A stretch of 64,000 nt of DNA from an uncultured Oscillospiraceae bacterium (lineage in GTDB: Bacteria; Bacillota_A; Clostridia; Oscillospirales; Oscillospiraceae). Position numbers and translations under genes: made by a program. The notes under the pieces are model-generated. The model did not search any database. It worked only from the letters and a program-made list of their open reading frames with translations, and was not told the origin of the DNA. The DNA lies in the NCBI GenBank assembly GCA_900762245.1, contig CAAFFR010000051.1, positions 1-64,000 of the forward strand, read 5' to 3'. This document shows positions 16,401 to 25,557 of the stretch, in pieces (position 1 is the first letter of the stretch; every line of letters begins with the position of its first letter).

Positions 16401-17240
16401 TTAAAAATGCTTGTTCAAAAATTTCGCACTGATTTGCAGGCTCTTCACCGGGTCGTTATCTGTCCAGTTTTTGTGGCTTTCCAGAATCACGGCATCGATG
16501 CCGTTTTTCTTTGCCTGTGCCGCCATCGCAGAAAGGTTTAGCGTGCCGCACCCCAGCTCCATGGAATCCATTTTATAAATGGGGGTGAACCCTGCCTTCC
16601 GACAGCCCCGGTCATTGATATGCCACATAACCATGCGATTGCCCAACTGCTCCATAACTGACAGCGGATCGACCCCGGCATCGGCACACCAGTAGCTGTC
16701 GAACTCAAAATTCACGTAGGCGGGGTCAGTTTCTTCTATCAGAAGCTGGTACGCAGATATTCCCGGCTCCACAGGAAGAAACTCCGCATTGTGATTGTGG
16801 TAGAGAAAACGAATATTTCTCTCTGCCAGTGCTTTGCCCGCCGCATTCAACCGCTTGGCAAGCTCCAGAATGTTTTCCTTTTTGGTATAATCGAAGCGGT
16901 ACATTCCGGTCATAACAACGGTGTCGCAGTTGAAGGATGCTGCTTCCTGTGCCACCGCATCCGGTTCTTTTTCAATCGCATCCAGATAGCTGTGAAGGGC
17001 CGGTACTTTCATGCCGCTTTCCCGGATGATGCGCACCCAGTCCAGCTTTCCTCCATTGCCCACCGGCATCCCGGCGGCTTTGGTCAGCATTTTTACAAGA
17101 AAGGGCGTGGGGTGGATCATGAAGGAGCAAAGCTCGATGCCATCGTAGCCTGCTGCTTTCATCCTGCCAAGCGTATCTTTCACTTGTTCTTCCGTATTGA
17201 GTACAGTTCCCAGCTGGAACTGCTGTACTGCTTTGATCAT
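16401..17240 (-). CDS. sugar phosphate isomerase/epimerase-like TIM-barrel protein
   Basis: 279 residues of the xylose-isomerase-like TIM-barrel superfamily (COG1082). Metal ligands of the type seen in this family are visible in YDGIELCSF, FLYHNHNAEF, VNFEFDSYW and WHINDRG. Members isomerise or epimerise free or phosphorylated sugars, and some cleave or oxidise sugar conjugates in C-glycoside breakdown; the substrate is not readable. It lies 11 bp upstream of the GH78-GH1 fusion gene and 4 bp downstream of the SGNH hydrolase gene, so all three are likely one operon and the protein probably handles a sugar released by the fusion enzyme. No signal peptide. Confidence 0.8.
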   Translation of the reverse strand: MIKAVQQFQLGTVLNTEEQVKDTLGRMKAAGYDGIELCSFMIHPTPFLVKMLTKAAGMPVGNGGKLDWVRIIRESGMKVPALHSYLDAIEKEPDAVAQEAASFNCDTVVMTGMYRFDYTKKENILELAKRLNAAGKALAERNIRFLYHNHNAEFLPVEPGISAYQLLIEETDPAYVNFEFDSYWCADAGVDPLSVMEQLGNRMVMWHINDRGCRKAGFTPIYKMDSMELGCGTLNLSAMAAQAKKNGIDAVILESHKNWTDNDPVKSLQISAKFLNKHF

Positions 17241-17244
17241 ATTT

Positions 17245-18051
17245 TTATCCTTCCAGATACTCTAAAAGCTGCCGCTCCATCTCGGGACACCACCAGTCCC
17301 GGTATCCTGCCATAAACGGGTGGATATCATCATACATATACAGTTCTCGTTTCTGCTCTGTCAGGGCATTAAATTGATCGTCGCTCCACAAGTCCAGAAC
17401 ACCAATGCCCCACTTTTCCTGCAATGCAACCAACCGGGTTACCATAGCTTCATATGCCGCGCTGTCATAACGGGAACCCGTATAGAAAACGACCTTGCAT
17501 CCCCATGTCTGCTGTGCGTAAGCGATGATGTACTCCATTGCGCCGGTGACAGTAGTAGTATCAAAGGACGAAAGGTCCTTTCCTTCTGCGATCTTGCCCA
17601 AGGGGAGTTCTTTTGATGCATCGTTGGTAGAAAGCTGACAGATTAGCAAAGAAAACTCTGCATTGGAGTCCACATTGTTGATCAGCCGCTGAACATATGA
17701 ATTCTTTCCATTATCAACAAGCGTAGTACCGCTGACTGCTTCTTTCACAGCGTGGCATCCAAATCTGGACGCAAAGTACTCCGGGATGCCCTGCTGCATA
17801 GAAGCAGAACCGTATGTTACGGAAGACCCAAGGAACAAAACATTCGCCCCTTCCAAAGGACTGTCCGTCAGCTTTTCAACTGTAGACATATGGTAACATT
17901 CCGCATTTCCTGAAAATTCCCGCATCCGAAACACTCCTAATGCCTTAAATGGACCAAAATTAAAGCGATAACCAATAAACAGCCATTCCATCAGCAAAAA
18001 TACAATTACCGCGAAAACAATTATCATAATTTTCTTCTTTCTTGATTTCAT
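17245..18051 (-). CDS. membrane-anchored SGNH/GDSL-family hydrolase
   Basis: About 268 residues. A basic start (MKSRKKKI) and one hydrophobic segment (about 8-27) anchor it, with the rest outside the cell. The SGNH blocks are present: GSSVTYGSAS with the nucleophile Ser (block I), Gly in VSGTT, Asn in LSTND, and the DDIHP Asp/His pair near the C-terminus. Such enzymes remove acyl or acetyl groups from lipids or glycans. I chose the ATG at 18051 rather than 18057, because gaggag directly abuts the latter. Context with glycosidases suggests deacylation of plant or wall glycans. Confidence 0.78.
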   Translation of the reverse strand: MKSRKKKIMIIVFAVIVFLLMEWLFIGYRFNFGPFKALGVFRMREFSGNAECYHMSTVEKLTDSPLEGANVLFLGSSVTYGSASMQQGIPEYFASRFGCHAVKEAVSGTTLVDNGKNSYVQRLINNVDSNAEFSLLICQLSTNDASKELPLGKIAEGKDLSSFDTTTVTGAMEYIIAYAQQTWGCKVVFYTGSRYDSAAYEAMVTRLVALQEKWGIGVLDLWSDDQFNALTEQKRELYMYDDIHPFMAGYRDWWCPEMERQLLEYLEG

Positions 18052-18065
18052 GTACATCTCCTCTA

Positions 18066-18234
18066 ATACTAATTCTAAATAAAACGGCCTCGTTTTATTT
18101 AGAAGACATCACCTGACGGTGCTGTCGTTTCTGTGATTTTCGAAATAGAAAATCACAGAAACAGTCTCATACAGTTTTTCACGCACCTTCGGTGCTATAA
18201 AACGGCTTGAGGCCGTTTTAAGAAAAACTAGTAT
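18066..18234. repeat. MITE-like palindromic element with imperfect terminal inverted repeats
   Basis: The left end (atacta..., then aaaacggcctc) and the reverse complement of the right end (atactagtt..., then aaaacggcctc) match with a few differences over about 25 bases. Inside are four stems: aaataaaacg/cgttttattt, a perfect 14-bp stem tttctgtgattttc/gaaaatcacagaaa, gcacc/ggtgc and aaacggc/gccgttt. There is no coding frame. The size (169 bp) and structure fit a miniature inverted-repeat element between the SGNH gene and the transporter terminator. No clear target duplication is seen. Confidence 0.6.
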
Positions 18235-18243
18235 AAATCGAAA

Positions 18244-18272
18244 TGGGCAGCAGCAAACCCTGCTGCTGCCCA
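18244..18272 (-). terminator. terminator after the sugar transporter gene
   Basis: tgggcagcagca and tgctgctgccca form a perfect 12-bp stem with a 5-base loop, just past the stop of the minus-strand transporter gene. Only a weak T-rich tract follows on that strand. Confidence 0.7.
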
Positions 18273-18279
18273 TAGCTGA

Positions 18280-19665
18280 TTATTTTACTTCTGCGTCTGC
18301 GGCGATCTTCGCCTCGATCTCCGGCATCTTCTTGCTCAGTTTGCTCAGCATAAAGGCAAACACTGCCAGCAGTACCATCAGAGCCATGGGGATCAGGCTG
18401 TAAAGCATACGGATCATGGTGATGGCACTTTCCGGCTGGGCAACGATCGTCTCACCCTCGGATGCGATATAACCGGCGGCAGTCAGAGCAAATCCCAGCA
18501 GCCAGCCGCCAAAGCCCTGCCCCATCTGGGTTCCCAGGCCATTGAACAGCGCACCGATGGAGGCATCCATGCGGGGCAGACCCAGATACTGGTTGTAAGA
18601 GCACAGGTCCATCTGCACCATATTGCCCAGATAAGAAATGGGCAGCATGGCAAAGGCGGTGATAATGGAGCCGATGATCAGCATCGTCATGGAACTTCCG
18701 GCAAAATAGTTGACGATATAGCCGGCGCTGGCAAGGACCGCACCCAAACCAATGATCTGGGATGCACTCAGCTTTTTCAGCAGCACAGGGAATACAAACA
18801 TGGTGGGAAGCAAAACAAAGCTCATGATGCTAAGTAAGCCTGCCGCACCCACATCGCCCACGATATACTTAAAGTAATAAGAAAGCGCGCCGATGGACTG
18901 AATGGCCTGGAACAGGAACATGATCATCATATACATCCAGCCGTAGCCATTGTGCCGCAGCATGGACCAGATATCCTTGAAATTGACCTTATCCTTGATC
19001 TGCCGGGCATCGATCTCGGGGTTTTCCTTCACAAAGAGGAATCGCAGGAGCCCCAGCACAGTCAGCGGAACCATGTAAATCAGGATCAGAGTCGTCCAGC
19101 CGCCCTCGGTGCTGGCCAGCTTCGCCATCATCTTGGGGAAAGTCAGGGACACCACCATGGAGCCCATGGTGGTAACGATGCCGCCATAGGACGAAACTTT
19201 ACCGATGAGTGTGCGGTTGTTGTCAAAGGCGCGGATCAGATAAGGCACATTGGCCGCGGTACGGAATGTGCCGAATACACCACATTCAAAGGTATACATA
19301 CAGAATACCCAGATGATCTTCAGCGTATCGCTCCAGCCGGCAGGGGTAACAAAAATCAGCGTGGTGCACAGAGTCATGCCAACAGCGCCCAGTTCATAGG
19401 GACGGGCTTTGCCCCACTTTGTCTTCGTGTTATCCACCACATAGGCAGCTACCAGATCCGTGAGGAAATCGATAAAGTTACTGATCAGCAGAATGTTACC
19501 GACAGTTAAGGGTGACATGCCCAGATAATCCGTGCAGAACATCGCCATGTAGGTGTTCAGGATCAGAAACACACCCGCGCTGGTGATATCAGAAGATTTC
19601 CATGCAAGGAATTTGCCAAGGGGCAGGCGATCTGCCTTGTGCTGCTTGCTCTTTCCAAATGCCAT
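18280..19665 (-). CDS. MFS/GPH-family sugar transporter
   Basis: 461 residues with about 12 membrane segments. The N-terminal part (FLAWKSSDITSAGVFLILNTYMAMF, read in pieces) and the loop VVDNTKTKWGKARPYEL are typical of the glycoside-pentoside-hexuronide:cation symporters, with the signature D.T..KWGK.RP. It likely imports a sugar or glycoside through the cytoplasmic membrane. The ATG at 19665 has aaggagcg 8 bases upstream; the longer frame to 19746 runs into the promoter area. The gene is divergent from an AraC-type regulator that probably controls it. A MITE-like element lies between it and the downstream glycosidase operon. Confidence 0.85.
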   Translation of the reverse strand: MAFGKSKQHKADRLPLGKFLAWKSSDITSAGVFLILNTYMAMFCTDYLGMSPLTVGNILLISNFIDFLTDLVAAYVVDNTKTKWGKARPYELGAVGMTLCTTLIFVTPAGWSDTLKIIWVFCMYTFECGVFGTFRTAANVPYLIRAFDNNRTLIGKVSSYGGIVTTMGSMVVSLTFPKMMAKLASTEGGWTTLILIYMVPLTVLGLLRFLFVKENPEIDARQIKDKVNFKDIWSMLRHNGYGWMYMMIMFLFQAIQSIGALSYYFKYIVGDVGAAGLLSIMSFVLLPTMFVFPVLLKKLSASQIIGLGAVLASAGYIVNYFAGSSMTMLIIGSIITAFAMLPISYLGNMVQMDLCSYNQYLGLPRMDASIGALFNGLGTQMGQGFGGWLLGFALTAAGYIASEGETIVAQPESAITMIRMLYSLIPMALMVLLAVFAFMLSKLSKKMPEIEAKIAADAEVK

Positions 19666-19769
19666 AACGATTCGCTCCTTTTTATTTTTTACGATTTCAT
19701 TATACTGAATCTTCAAATTGCGCTGCAACAAAATATTTGTGTTCACTTTCAGATTTTTGCGGTTATTTC

Positions 19770-19798
19770 TTGCGCACAGGATTTATATCTGTTATGAT
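19770..19798 (+). promoter_or_regulatory. promoter of the AraC-type regulator
   Basis: ttgcgc, 17 bases, tatgat lie 22 bases before the ATG of the plus-strand regulator gene and about 100 bases from the divergent transporter start. Confidence 0.5.
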
Positions 19799-19819
19799 AG
19801 CAGAAAAGGAGGTCGTGTC

Positions 19820-21028
19820 ATGGAAATCAAACCCAAAAATCAGGTTTTCTCTCTGATGGGAGATCTGTTAAAATGCGGCACCGCCGTTCCACTCTGGCGT
19901 TATGATGCCGATGGCAATATTCTGGATACGACTGCCAACCATGCCATTTTGGATCACTTTCTCAGCTTTATCGGCGGCAAGCAGTACATGATTGACCATG
20001 GAACAAAATTCACTCAGCCGTTGATCATCAGCAGTGTTATGGGGCTGATGTGGGCTGCTGCCTATGACAGAAGCTGCGAGGATCTGCAATCTTTTTATGT
20101 AATTGGACCTGTGTACTACGGGAATATTTCCCAGGAGACCATCGAAAAAAGCGCGGCTGAGTATCAGATAAACAAAAACTTCCGTCGGCAATATGTGAAA
20201 ATCATGGAGCAGATCCCGGTACTTTCCAATGTAATGCTTGCCCAGTTTGCACTCATGCTGCATTTCTTCATTACGGGAACACACATAGAACACAGCGAAT
20301 TACAATTTTATTACATCGGCTCCTCTGACTTTTCCGAAACGACCTCTGCTGATGCCGACTATATGCAGCTGTGGCAGACGGAAAGGGCTCTGCTGCAAAT
20401 GGTCCGGGAGGGAGATTTGAATTATCGTCCGATCCTGAACCGCGCCAATCACCTGCACAGTTATATCTCTCCGGCCAACAGTCATTCCCTCACCCACGCC
20501 ATTGTCAATACGACTGCCTTTACTACCCTCTGTGCCCGGGAAGCCATTGCTGCGGGGATCGCGCCGGATACTGCATACATGATCGCGGACAGCTACATTC
20601 AAAGTATGATGAACTGTCGCAGCAATGAAGAACTAATGGCTATCAGTGTTGTAATGTACGAGGACTTCATCACCCGGGTGCGCAAGCACCGCACAAGCCC
20701 CAGTGTTTCCATGCAGGTTCAGCGGTGCCGAAACTACATCGATGCCCACGCAGACGAAGAATTGTCCCTTTCCAAATTGGCGCAGCTTTGCGGATATTCG
20801 GAATACTATCTATCACGGAAATTCAAATCAGAGATGGGAGTCTCTCTTGGTTCCTATATCCGCATCGTCCGAGTAGAGCGGGCAAAGCTTATGCTGATGT
20901 CCACCGATCTGTCCGTATCCAAAATTGCAGCCGAACTCCACTTCTGCAGTGCCAGCCACCTGTCCGATGTATTTAAGGAGATCACCGGAAAAACACCCCA
21001 GCAATTTCGCAGCAAATCAGTTGTATAA
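19820..21028 (+). CDS. AraC-family transcriptional regulator
   Basis: 402 residues. The last ~100 residues are the double helix-turn-helix of AraC regulators (LSLSKLAQLCGYSEYYLSRKFK, then VSKIAAELHFCSASHLSDVFKE). The N-terminal ~290 residues are an unrecognised sensing region without a cupin pattern. The ATG at 19820 is preceded by aaaggaggtcg and is preferred to an upstream in-frame ATG at 19718. The regulator diverges from the sugar transporter gene, the usual arrangement for local control of transport by the imported sugar. The inducer is unknown. Confidence 0.87.
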   Translation: MEIKPKNQVFSLMGDLLKCGTAVPLWRYDADGNILDTTANHAILDHFLSFIGGKQYMIDHGTKFTQPLIISSVMGLMWAAAYDRSCEDLQSFYVIGPVYYGNISQETIEKSAAEYQINKNFRRQYVKIMEQIPVLSNVMLAQFALMLHFFITGTHIEHSELQFYYIGSSDFSETTSADADYMQLWQTERALLQMVREGDLNYRPILNRANHLHSYISPANSHSLTHAIVNTTAFTTLCAREAIAAGIAPDTAYMIADSYIQSMMNCRSNEELMAISVVMYEDFITRVRKHRTSPSVSMQVQRCRNYIDAHADEELSLSKLAQLCGYSEYYLSRKFKSEMGVSLGSYIRIVRVERAKLMLMSTDLSVSKIAAELHFCSASHLSDVFKEITGKTPQQFRSKSVV

Positions 21029-21042
21029 ACCTAATCACACAA

Positions 21043-21072
21043 CAGCACCCTGCTTTTTACGGCAGGGTGCTG
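21043..21072. terminator. hairpin between the AraC gene and the xylA fragment
   Basis: cagcaccctgc and gcagggtgctg form a perfect 11-bp stem. There is no long T-tract after it, so termination may be weak. Confidence 0.5.
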
Positions 21073-21099
21073 TTGCGTATAGAGAATAAGGAGGAGAAA

Positions 21100-21372
21100 T
21101 CATTCGAACAAAACCTGATTGACGATGGCTTCCAGCCGCTCCTGTTTGCCGGAGCCGGGGAGTTCGGGCGCGCCCATATTTTCTGCGTAAGCTGCCAGTT
21201 CTTCCAGGGTAGCTTCTCCGGAGACGATCTTTGTGCCGATGCCGGAGTTGTAGCTGGCATAGCGGTTCTTGATGTTCTCGTCTAGTCTGCCGTCCTCGAT
21301 GAGGGCAGCAGCCTTCGGCAGGCCCAGCACAAAGGTGTCCATGCCCAGAATGTAGGCTTCGAACATATCCTC
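21100..21372 (-). pseudogene. xylA: 3' fragment of a xylose isomerase gene
   Basis: The last 88 codons encode the C-terminal end of XylA: MFEAYILGMDTFVLGLPKAA, then EDGRLDENIKNRYASYNSG, ending with the family's APELPGSGKQERLE block. The catalytic N-terminal 80% of the enzyme (usually ~440 residues) is missing, so no active isomerase can be made. The fragment is preceded directly by a piece of a GH78 gene in the same orientation, which marks a deletion joint near 21372. No other xylose gene lies nearby. Confidence 0.85.
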
Positions 21373-21967
21373 ATAGGGAACTGGTTCTGCTCATAATAGG
21401 GGAATCCATGGAAGTTTCCGTCATGCAGTTTTCCAGCGTCCGCACGCACGGCTCCCAGACTTCCTCCACCCATTTTTCAGACGAATGAATGTGGGATTCT
21501 ACTTTTAACGGATATCCGGTCTTATAATAAAAAGGTGCAAAAAACGTAGTTTCCTCCGCGGCGGTGATCTCTATGACCACAAACCGGAAGGTGCGATACC
21601 AGAAAGGCTCAAACGTGACGTCTTCCCCACTTAAAACCAGCTCGTCTGTAATGCCTTCGATTTTTCCGTGCACATCATCCTTGGTCTTTCCGCCAAAGAA
21701 TTTTTCCAGATAGGTGATCCGGACGCGACTCCCCTTCCCCCCTTAAATCGGAATATCGGATAACCGTTGACTTCATATCTGGAATCAAGAATGGTTCGCC
21801 TCGTAACTCCGCCGGGAATAACAGCCTTGCCGCTGTTCAGCAATCCGGTATCCGATGATACTTCCCAGGTGAAATACAAGTAGTATTCTTCTGATGCTGA
21901 TTTCAAATCAAAGTATAAAGCTTTATTTTGAAAGACAGCGACTGATCGCACCGTCAAATAGCTGGTG
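21373..21967 (-). pseudogene. GH78 alpha-L-rhamnosidase fragment with a frameshift
   Basis: The conceptual product matches the middle of GH78 rhamnosidases: ILDSRYEVNGYPIFRFKGG, then RITYLEKFFGGK, FEPFWYRTFRFV, KTGYPLKVE, and MDSPYYEQNQFPM where the reading breaks off. The segments are in two frames, joined by a one-base loss in a run of G at about 21731-21734. The end near DSPYYEQ corresponds to DCPFYEQ in the intact gene at 37764-40052, the same subclass. Both the N-terminal and catalytic parts are missing. The fragment fuses into the xylA remnant. Confidence 0.75.
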
Positions 21968-21981
21968 CTCTCTTTACAGCA

Positions 21982-22011
21982 AAGCCCTCCCACATCGGTG
22001 CAGGAGGGCTT
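21982..22011 (-). terminator. terminator after rhaD
   Basis: aagccctcc and ggagggctt form a 9-bp stem, 24 bases past the stop of rhaD on the minus strand. The T-tract is short. Confidence 0.55.
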
Positions 22012-22034
22012 CACTATTGATAGCAGAGGAAGAA

Positions 22035-22850
22035 TTATAGATTCAGAAAATCCTTACGGTAATTCACACCAAAGTACTCCGCCAATTCCACCATCTGGTC
22101 ATCCCGGATGGTGTTCACTCTGGGCAGATGAGCAGTCAGCATGTAGATCTGGGCGGCCTTTTCCACGGTTTCGATCAGGCCGAAGGTCTCGTCCATGGTC
22201 TTGCCTGCGCCGTAGATGCCGTGCATACCCCAGACCACCAGACGGAATTCCTTCATCTTTTCGGCGGTGGCTTCACCAATGGAGTTGGTGCCGCAGAGCA
22301 TCCAGGGCAGGACACCGACACCGTCGGGGAACACCACGATGCACTCGGTGCACATCTCCCACAGGGTATGGGTGAACTTCTTCTCGTCCAGCTCGTGGAC
22401 ATAGTTCATGGCAAGGGTATAGGTGGGATGGCAGTGCATGACCACCCGGTTTTCGGGATCAACGGAGAGCCGCGCCATGTGGCTCATCAGGTGAGCGGGG
22501 AATTCAGAAGTAAACTTGCCGCCATCCTTGTAGCCCCACAGCAGTTCGGCAGACTTGCCGTCAGCTGCGATGCGAACGATACCCAGATTGGTTTCAGGAT
22601 CGTCATTGACGTTCTTAAAGTACTTGCCGGTACCGGTGACGATAAAGATCTTGCCAATGATGGAAGTTGCATCAAAGCCCAGAGGAATCGTGCGAATAAC
22701 ATGGTCCAGATCCAGATACTCCCCTACTTCATTCTCATCCAGCATATAGCTGATATTGCCGCCGTTGCGCTCGTCCCAGCCCAGTCGGTACATATTTGCG
22801 GTGGTTTTCCGCATTTCCTCCACAAAAGGAGCCGTCAATATATTTTTCAT
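22035..22850 (-). CDS. rhaD: L-rhamnulose-1-phosphate aldolase RhaD
   Basis: 271 residues, class II aldolase family. The start of the active site is in WDERNGGNISYML, the zinc ligands are in VVMHCHPTYTLAM and later WGMHGIYGAG (His in each), and Glu from the TLWEMCTECIV region completes the site. It splits L-rhamnulose-1-phosphate into dihydroxyacetone phosphate and L-lactaldehyde in the cytoplasm. It is the last gene of the rhaBAD operon, 5 bp after rhaA. No lactaldehyde reductase or dehydrogenase gene is seen in the window, so lactaldehyde must be handled elsewhere. Confidence 0.93.
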   Translation of the reverse strand: MKNILTAPFVEEMRKTTANMYRLGWDERNGGNISYMLDENEVGEYLDLDHVIRTIPLGFDATSIIGKIFIVTGTGKYFKNVNDDPETNLGIVRIAADGKSAELLWGYKDGGKFTSEFPAHLMSHMARLSVDPENRVVMHCHPTYTLAMNYVHELDEKKFTHTLWEMCTECIVVFPDGVGVLPWMLCGTNSIGEATAEKMKEFRLVVWGMHGIYGAGKTMDETFGLIETVEKAAQIYMLTAHLPRVNTIRDDQMVELAEYFGVNYRKDFLNL

Positions 22851-22855
22851 GTTGT

Positions 22856-24109
22856 TTATCCTCTCTTGCTCTGCACTTCTGCTTCGTACTTTTCGATTTC
22901 AGGGAACCATTCGCCGTCCACGGGCTTACCGCAGCTGCGGCAGTATTCGTCCCAGATTTCGCCGAAGGGCATTGTCTTCTGCTCTTCGAGCATCACCATC
23001 AGCTTCGTCCAGTTGCCTTCATCCTGCAGCTTCTTAAGCTGCACATTGGGCTCTAAGAGAGCGAACAGCAGAGCCTTCTGCAGGTTGCGGAAGCCGGTTA
23101 CCCATGCAGAAACCCGGTTGATGGAAGCGTCAAAGTAATCAAGAGCAATAAAGACCTTATCCAGGCCGTCACAGCGAACGATCTCCTTGCACAATTCCTT
23201 GGTCTCGTCGTCAAAGAGAACCACATGGTCACTATCCCAGCGGACGCCACGGGTGACGTGCAGCGCCATCTTCTTGTCATAGGCCAGAATTGCGGAAATC
23301 TTGTCGGAAACCACTTCCGTGGGATGGTAGTGGCCATTGTCCATCAGGCTGATGCAGTCGGGGCGGGAGGCAGCATACTTCAGGCACCACTCAGCAGAGC
23401 CGACGGTGTAGCTTTCCACACCGATGCCGAAGACCTTGGATTCAGCACAGGGATAGACCTGCTCGGGGTTAAAGGGCTCAGACAGAATTTCATCAAAGGA
23501 CTGCTTGTAGCGCAGACGGGGGCCAATGCGGTCAACCGGAACATCCTTGAAGCCGTCGCCGGTCCAGATGTTCATGACGCAAGGCTGGCCCAGCTCGTCA
23601 GCTAAGTACTGGGAAATGCGGACAGATGCCTTGCCATGCTCCACCCAGAATTTCCGGGTCTCCTCATTGGGAGAGGACAGAGTCAAAGGATCGCAGTTGG
23701 GATGGGAGAAGAAGGTGGGGTTAAAGTCGCAGCCGAGGCCCCGCTCCTTGCAGAAGTCCACCCACTTCTTGAAATGCTTGGGCTCCAGCTTGTCCCGGTC
23801 CACCCAGGGGTTTTCCTCATCGAAGATAGCATAGCTGGCATGGAGGTTCATTTTCACCTGACCCGGGACAAGGGAAATGACCTTATCGATGTCCGCCATC
23901 AGCTCCTCGGGAGTTCTGGCCCGGCCGGGATAGTTGCCGGTGGTCTGGATGCCGCCGGTGAGGGGCTTGTTGGGATCGGTGTCGAAGCCGCGAACGTCGT
24001 CACCCTGCCAGCAGTGCAGGGCCACGGGAACAGTCTTCAGCTTCTCAATGGCGGCATCGGTATCGACACCAAGGGCAGCATATTTCGTTTTTGCTTCTGC
24101 GTAACTCAT
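22856..24109 (-). CDS. rhaA: L-rhamnose isomerase RhaA
   Basis: 417 residues, the usual length. Typical blocks are LKTVPVALHCWQGDDVRGFD, KMNLHASYAIFDEE, LGCDFNPTFFSHPN, SLMDNGHYHPTEVV and MALHVTRGVRWDSDHVV, which hold the Mn/Zn ligands and the substrate pocket. It converts L-rhamnose to L-rhamnulose in the cytoplasm. Its start overlaps the rhaB stop by 4 bases (ATGA), and rhaD follows 5 bp after its stop. Substrate supply is plausible from the GH78 rhamnosidases elsewhere in the window. Confidence 0.95.
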   Translation of the reverse strand: MSYAEAKTKYAALGVDTDAAIEKLKTVPVALHCWQGDDVRGFDTDPNKPLTGGIQTTGNYPGRARTPEELMADIDKVISLVPGQVKMNLHASYAIFDEENPWVDRDKLEPKHFKKWVDFCKERGLGCDFNPTFFSHPNCDPLTLSSPNEETRKFWVEHGKASVRISQYLADELGQPCVMNIWTGDGFKDVPVDRIGPRLRYKQSFDEILSEPFNPEQVYPCAESKVFGIGVESYTVGSAEWCLKYAASRPDCISLMDNGHYHPTEVVSDKISAILAYDKKMALHVTRGVRWDSDHVVLFDDETKELCKEIVRCDGLDKVFIALDYFDASINRVSAWVTGFRNLQKALLFALLEPNVQLKKLQDEGNWTKLMVMLEEQKTMPFGEIWDEYCRSCGKPVDGEWFPEIEKYEAEVQSKRG

Positions 24110-25551
24110 ACTCGAATCTCCTTTATTTCAAAACTGAGGCGGATCGCATCCCGTGCCGCCTGTAAATTTTCATATTCTCCTGCTTCGATCATCTGGACGA
24201 TCAGATTGCCGATAGCTGTGCCCTCCACGGGGCCTGCGTAGACCGGCAGACCGGTGGCTCTGGCGGTACGTTCATTCAAATAGCCATCCTGACAGCCTCC
24301 GCCAACGATGTTGATGCTGGTATATTTCTTTCCCGTCAGCTTTTCCAAATTCAGGATCGCATCCCGGTAGCAGATAGACAGGCTGGTGTAAACGCACTGC
24401 ATGATCTCCCCCACCGTTTCAGGGACAGTCTGATTGGTTCGCTTGCACTCATCCTTGATAGCCTGGATCATGGAGTCAGGAGCAAGGAAGCAATCCCGGT
24501 TCACATCCACGATGCTGCGGTAGTTCTTTTCTTTTTTAGCCGCCTCTATCAGGTCCGGGAAGCTCCACTTTTTCGAAGACTCTGTCCGCTTCTGTTTGCC
24601 CTGAACATAGGCAACACCGTTCAGCTCACGGCGGATGGACTGGATCATCCAAAGACCCATGATATTCTTTAAGTAGCGGTAGCGGTACCAGGCACCACCC
24701 TCGTTGGTGAAGTTCTGCTCCATACTCTCACGGGTGGTAATAGGAACCTCATTCTCAACACCCAGCAGGCTCCATGTACCGCTGGATAGATAGACAGCAT
24801 GTTCGTCCCGTGCGGGAACTGCCAGGAATGCAGAGCCGGTATCGTGGGTCGCGGGCAGAATGACTGTGGTATCGAAGCCAACTTCTTTCTGAATCTCGGG
24901 CAGAAGGTCGCCCAGCTTTGTTCCAGGCATAGCGAGGTCATGGAAAATGCCGGTGGGAAGTCCCAGGAAATGAATGACTTCCTTATCCCAAGTCTTCTTC
25001 TCCGCATTCACCAGATTGGTCGATGTAGCATTGGTATACTCATTTTGCTTGATGCCCGTCAGCTTGAAGTTAAAGTATTCGGGGATCATCAGCATCCACT
25101 TTGCCTTTTCCAGCTGTTCGGGATGCTCCTGCTTCAACGCAGTAAGCTGATAGATGGTGTTGAAGGGCTGGTACTGGATGCCGGTTCTGGAATACAGCTC
25201 ATCGGCCGGAATAATGGAATTTACAATTTCCTTCATTCCCTCGGTACGGCTGTCCCGGTAGGCAACAGCGTCACCGATCACCTGATCATTCTCGTCCAGC
25301 AGCACATAGTCCACCGCCCAGGTATCGATGCCAACGGTAACAGGAATTTTTCCAACTTCCTTGCAAGCTTTCAGTCCGCCGATGATGCCGCTCCAAAGGT
25401 TATCCATGTCCCAGCAATCATGGCCGTTTTTGTGAATTTGCAGATTGTCAAAGCGGTACACTTCTTCCAGAAGCATTTTACCATCCTCAACATGGCCCAG
25501 AATATGCCGCCCAGAGGATGCACCGATATCGATTGCCAAATAATAACGCAA
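24106..25551 (-). CDS. rhaB: rhamnulokinase RhaB
   Basis: 481 residues of the FGGY kinase family. The N-terminal phosphate motif YYLAIDIGASSGRHILG, the segment TVGIDTWAVDYVLLDE, ATP-site residues around YLSSGTWSLLG, and the C-terminal NIVGGGCQDGYLNE mark rhamnulokinase. It phosphorylates L-rhamnulose at O1. The only in-frame start with a good ribosome site is a TTG at 25551 (gggaggtc, 7 bases upstream), so initiation is likely weak or regulated. An inverted repeat can pair with that ribosome site. First gene of the rhaBAD operon; the AraC-type gene lies 96 bp upstream on the same strand. Confidence 0.93.
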   Translation of the reverse strand: MRYYLAIDIGASSGRHILGHVEDGKMLLEEVYRFDNLQIHKNGHDCWDMDNLWSGIIGGLKACKEVGKIPVTVGIDTWAVDYVLLDENDQVIGDAVAYRDSRTEGMKEIVNSIIPADELYSRTGIQYQPFNTIYQLTALKQEHPEQLEKAKWMLMIPEYFNFKLTGIKQNEYTNATSTNLVNAEKKTWDKEVIHFLGLPTGIFHDLAMPGTKLGDLLPEIQKEVGFDTTVILPATHDTGSAFLAVPARDEHAVYLSSGTWSLLGVENEVPITTRESMEQNFTNEGGAWYRYRYLKNIMGLWMIQSIRRELNGVAYVQGKQKRTESSKKWSFPDLIEAAKKEKNYRSIVDVNRDCFLAPDSMIQAIKDECKRTNQTVPETVGEIMQCVYTSLSICYRDAILNLEKLTGKKYTSINIVGGGCQDGYLNERTARATGLPVYAGPVEGTAIGNLIVQMIEAGEYENLQAARDAIRLSFEIKEIRV

Positions 25552-25557
25552 AGAAAA

